DNA of 64,000 nt from Eulemur rufifrons (lineage: Eukaryota > Chordata > Mammalia > Primates > Lemuridae): positions 52,230,501 to 52,294,500 of the forward strand of contig NC_090989.1 in assembly GCF_041146395.1 (NCBI RefSeq), given 5' to 3'. Under the pieces are notes generated by a model, which ran no database searches, was not told where the DNA came from, and saw nothing but the letters and a program-made list of their open reading frames with translations. Below, in pieces: positions 61,015 to 64,000 of the stretch (the stretch's first letter is position 1; every line of letters starts with the position of its first letter). The position numbers were made by a program, and so were the translations under genes.

Positions 61015-64000
61015 GTAAGTATGCAAACTCTTCCCTGGATGATTATTGGTAATGACATGAGGGTCTTTATTGTTGACATAGGAAGATGCTTTATTGGGGT
61101 TACAACACCCCAGAAACCTTGTCGCCCTGAGTTTCCCACAGCAGAAGTCAATTTATGATTCTTAGTGTTTAGAATTCAACTGCGGCTTATTATTGTTTTA
61201 AGATAATTTAAATGTTCATTTCATGATTATTTGCAAGTGATTGTCATTTCAACACTTACTTTCAAATAGACATTTTAATTGATAATGAAATTTTACACAA
61301 AGTTGAAGATCTAGTGAATTTAATGCTAGGCAATACTATAGAAAGATTGCAGTGTATGTGTGGAGAGAATTATTAAAAACCCAAGGAAGCATTTTGCAGA
61401 AGCCTTCTTTAATTATAGTGACTGACATTTGCTTACTCTCTCCTAGGTTCTCTTTCTTGAGTAACCTGTGATGTTTCTAACAGTTACTTTTGAGGTGGGG
61501 AGGGGTGGATTGTGCAGTGTAGTAAATCTAGCATTTAGTGCACTAGCTTGATTCGAAATAGATCATGATTTCCTTCAAAATTTACATATTAGGAGAAATT
61601 AGGAACATTTTAGTAGTCTGTATATATAACAAGCAGCTACTTAGAGACCCGTTAAGTGCCTTTTTCAGATATATGCCTCCCAAATGGAAAAATTGGCAAA
61701 ATATGTGTGAGACACTGTCTGAAAAGTTTATGAGACGTAATGGTTTAGGTGAAAATGGAGGGTTATAGAGCATTTGAAAACATTATGGTGAGCCCAAATT
61801 GGAGAAAACCAACTTACAAGTTTGCTCCTCCGTTGTAAAGGAATTCCCAGGTGCTCTGAGTTGCTCCTGCGTTAAGAAAACTAGTTGATACTAAATTGTA
61901 TAAATCAGTTGCGGTGCTTTGTGATATTACCATAGTGAATTTGGAGATTGTATTTTGTGAATGAAAATGAATTCAATTTTCCATGAAAGAAAATTCAGGG
62001 ACTTTGTTTTGTTTCCTGGATTGCTGGGATATTGTATACATTAACAAAATATTGTCTTAGTATCAGGAGGAATTGAGTTTGAAGATCGGGCCTTTCTGGT
62101 AGTCTCCATCTGCTTACAAAATATACTCTGATTTTACTGTGGACTTTAGATGATCTATATAAGTTCTGTGTCCAGCATTTTTTATGGAATGTAAGCATTG
62201 CATTACTGCTGCTGATAATTAGTTGGTTTGTTCAATTGGAGATTCAGAATATGTCACGTACATAACAGGCCAATTGGAGTGGTTGGAATGAGATGGTTCT
62301 GTACGATGAATTTAGTGCACACCAAAATATGTAGATTAAGTGTATTTGATTTTTTTAAAGCTTGTTTGGAAGAGAAATTTTTCATTTTTGAACATTATGG
62401 CAAGAGTATTCAAAATGCATTCCTGATTAGTGAAGAATACCACATTTATACATGTGAGGCACATTATTTTCTTGACCACAGGAAACTTTTAATGTTACTT
62501 CTTTCCCCATGGAAATATATTTGACCAATTCAAAAATTAATATGGGAATTAGTAATATCCAGAATAAAAGCAGTCTGATGAGCTCTTGTATTTCTTTGAG
62601 ATATCGAATGACTGCTTCATTAAAATAATGTTTTCAAGAACAGTCTTGGTCTTTGAAGTCAATGAAGTAGTTTTGATAGTGTAAATCTTGTAATAGTGAT
62701 CTACAAAAGTCAGTTTGACAATGAATTACCACTTATTTGCATCTAAAATATATTTATTAGATCTGAGGCTTACTTATCAAAATAAGAACTTAAAGAAGTT
62801 TTTGCTTCTCCATCTCCAAGAGTTTCCAAACTTCCCATTTTTTAAATTTGCATATCTCTGTTTTTGAAACTGAAGCCTTAATTTGCATTTTACATTTATG
62901 CTAGCTAATGAAAAGGTGGCTCTTCCACGTCTTCAGAGGTACTGTGGCAGTTTTAGGGAGAATCTTCTATTAGAGACTTAGATATTTTTTGAAGTTTGTA
63001 ATTTTTGAGACTTTAAAAAAAATCTGTCTGGATCTTTGTATCCAAATTTTGTTTAAAAAAGTTTCAGATCTAAGAGTTTTTGAGATTGTTGTGCTTATAA
63101 CATATTTTGAAAAGTGTATATACAGCACCTTTGACCTTGTAGACCTGATCTTTATACTTAATCCATTGAAACAGATTTGTTTAGACTTTGAATTTAAAAG
63201 CTTTGAGTGAGAGCCAGGATGCATATATAATTGTGATTGGCCTGTGCTGAAATTAACTATGTAATTGATAAGTTTTTCTATATATAGTAAAAAAGAAAGA
63301 ACAAAAGGTCTGAAAATAATGTGGCACAACTCCTGAAAATCTAACTTAGTGGCTAAAGTATTTATAAAGCCATACTTTTCAATAAAATCACACATAATTT
63401 CTAATTATTAGTCATTAACCAGCATACTTAAAGTATACATTTTCCTACATTTCATAAAGAATATTTATTAAAGCAAGGGTTATATTTTTAAGTGGATCTT
63501 GTCATGAATATCAATTACTTTTATACTAGAAATCTTTACTAGAAATAATAAAGGTTGCATAGCTCAATCTGTGTAAAAAAACTTTCTGAAAACAGTCTCA
63601 TTACAGATGTGCCTGTTTTTGCTGTGCTAAAGGAAATCCTTGAAATTATTATTAATGTCTTACAAAAGTACAAAAATGTTTACAACTGTGATATTTAAGT
63701 ATTCTAAATTATTAAGTTTAGACAGTTAATTTTGACATATTTCACCACCACTTACGTTTTAAGATTTAAACTTAAGCAGGTACTGAAGAAGGCACTTTTC
63801 ATGAATTTGTAGTTTGAAATCCTCCTCATTTTTTAACATTTTACCAATAAAGGCACCTTTAGAAATAGGTCCGAGCTGTATTTCTCCTATATTTCTAGTC
63901 ACATTCCTTCCTCTCACTATGAAATGAAAACAAACCCAACTTCAGTAAAAACATTGTAATTTTACTGCTTTGTTTTATCGAGTGTCCCAGGTAAATCAGA
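61015..64000. other. Repeat-free flank, probably intron
   Basis: AT-rich sequence in which I recognise no SINE, LINE, LTR or DNA transposon. The open frame at 62970-63395 (minus strand) is AT-rich and matches no domain I know. I found no further exon with both good splice sites and an open frame, but short exons could be missed. Confidence 0.5.

Noticed and set aside
62970..63395. 141-codon minus-strand frame
   Set aside because: AT-rich composition and no recognisable domain; it lies in the probable intron. No promoter or splice context.

Overview
This is vertebrate nuclear DNA, almost certainly from a strepsirrhine primate (lemur/loris group). The main clue is a set of full-length Alu elements whose middle A-rich linker is expanded by a block containing AGAAAGAAATTATATGGACA, and whose right arm carries GCTGACGCCACGGCACTCAC. 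Both are, from general knowledge, marks of strepsirrhine Alus. The MIR, L2, MER5-type, MLT1-type and old L1 background is that of any placental mammal. No bacterial or viral gene organisation is present, and no CRISPR array, tRNA or rRNA was seen.

Bases 1 to about 57,400 are gene-poor and intergenic (or a very large intron). I found no intact protein-coding gene there. The stretch is a mosaic of transposable elements: five full-length strepsirrhine Alus, most with clear target-site duplications, plus older Alu-type copies; several L1 3' ends, the longest at 15370-17105; L2 and MIR relics; hAT (MER1-like and MER5-like) and Tigger-like DNA transposons; and LTRs. Three LTRs stand out: a retrovirus-type solo LTR at 33555-33944 with an internal tandem repeat, and a pair of one LTR family in opposite orientation at 43312-43862 and 48632-49125. 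A short decayed reading frame at 24393-24910 on the minus strand looks like a pseudogene remnant that I cannot name.

At about 57,400 the character changes. A CpG-rich block of roughly 3 kb begins with a compact promoter on the plus strand: a CRE half-site, CCAAT and TATAAAA within 40 bp. A long, apparently non-coding first exon follows, with three possible 5' splice sites, the best by consensus at 58827/58828. A possible 72-bp second exon lies at 60943-61014. From 57,400 to 64,000 I recognise no SINE or LINE. A CpG-island promoter, a repeat-poor flank and a long gene-free upstream region together suggest the 5' end of a developmental or tissue-regulatory gene transcribed rightward off the window. 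I do not recognise which gene it is.

No previously undescribed biological system is demonstrated here. The best leads are the unidentified promoter and its candidate exons, the lineage-specific LTRs, and a small SINE-like insertion at 42134-42272.
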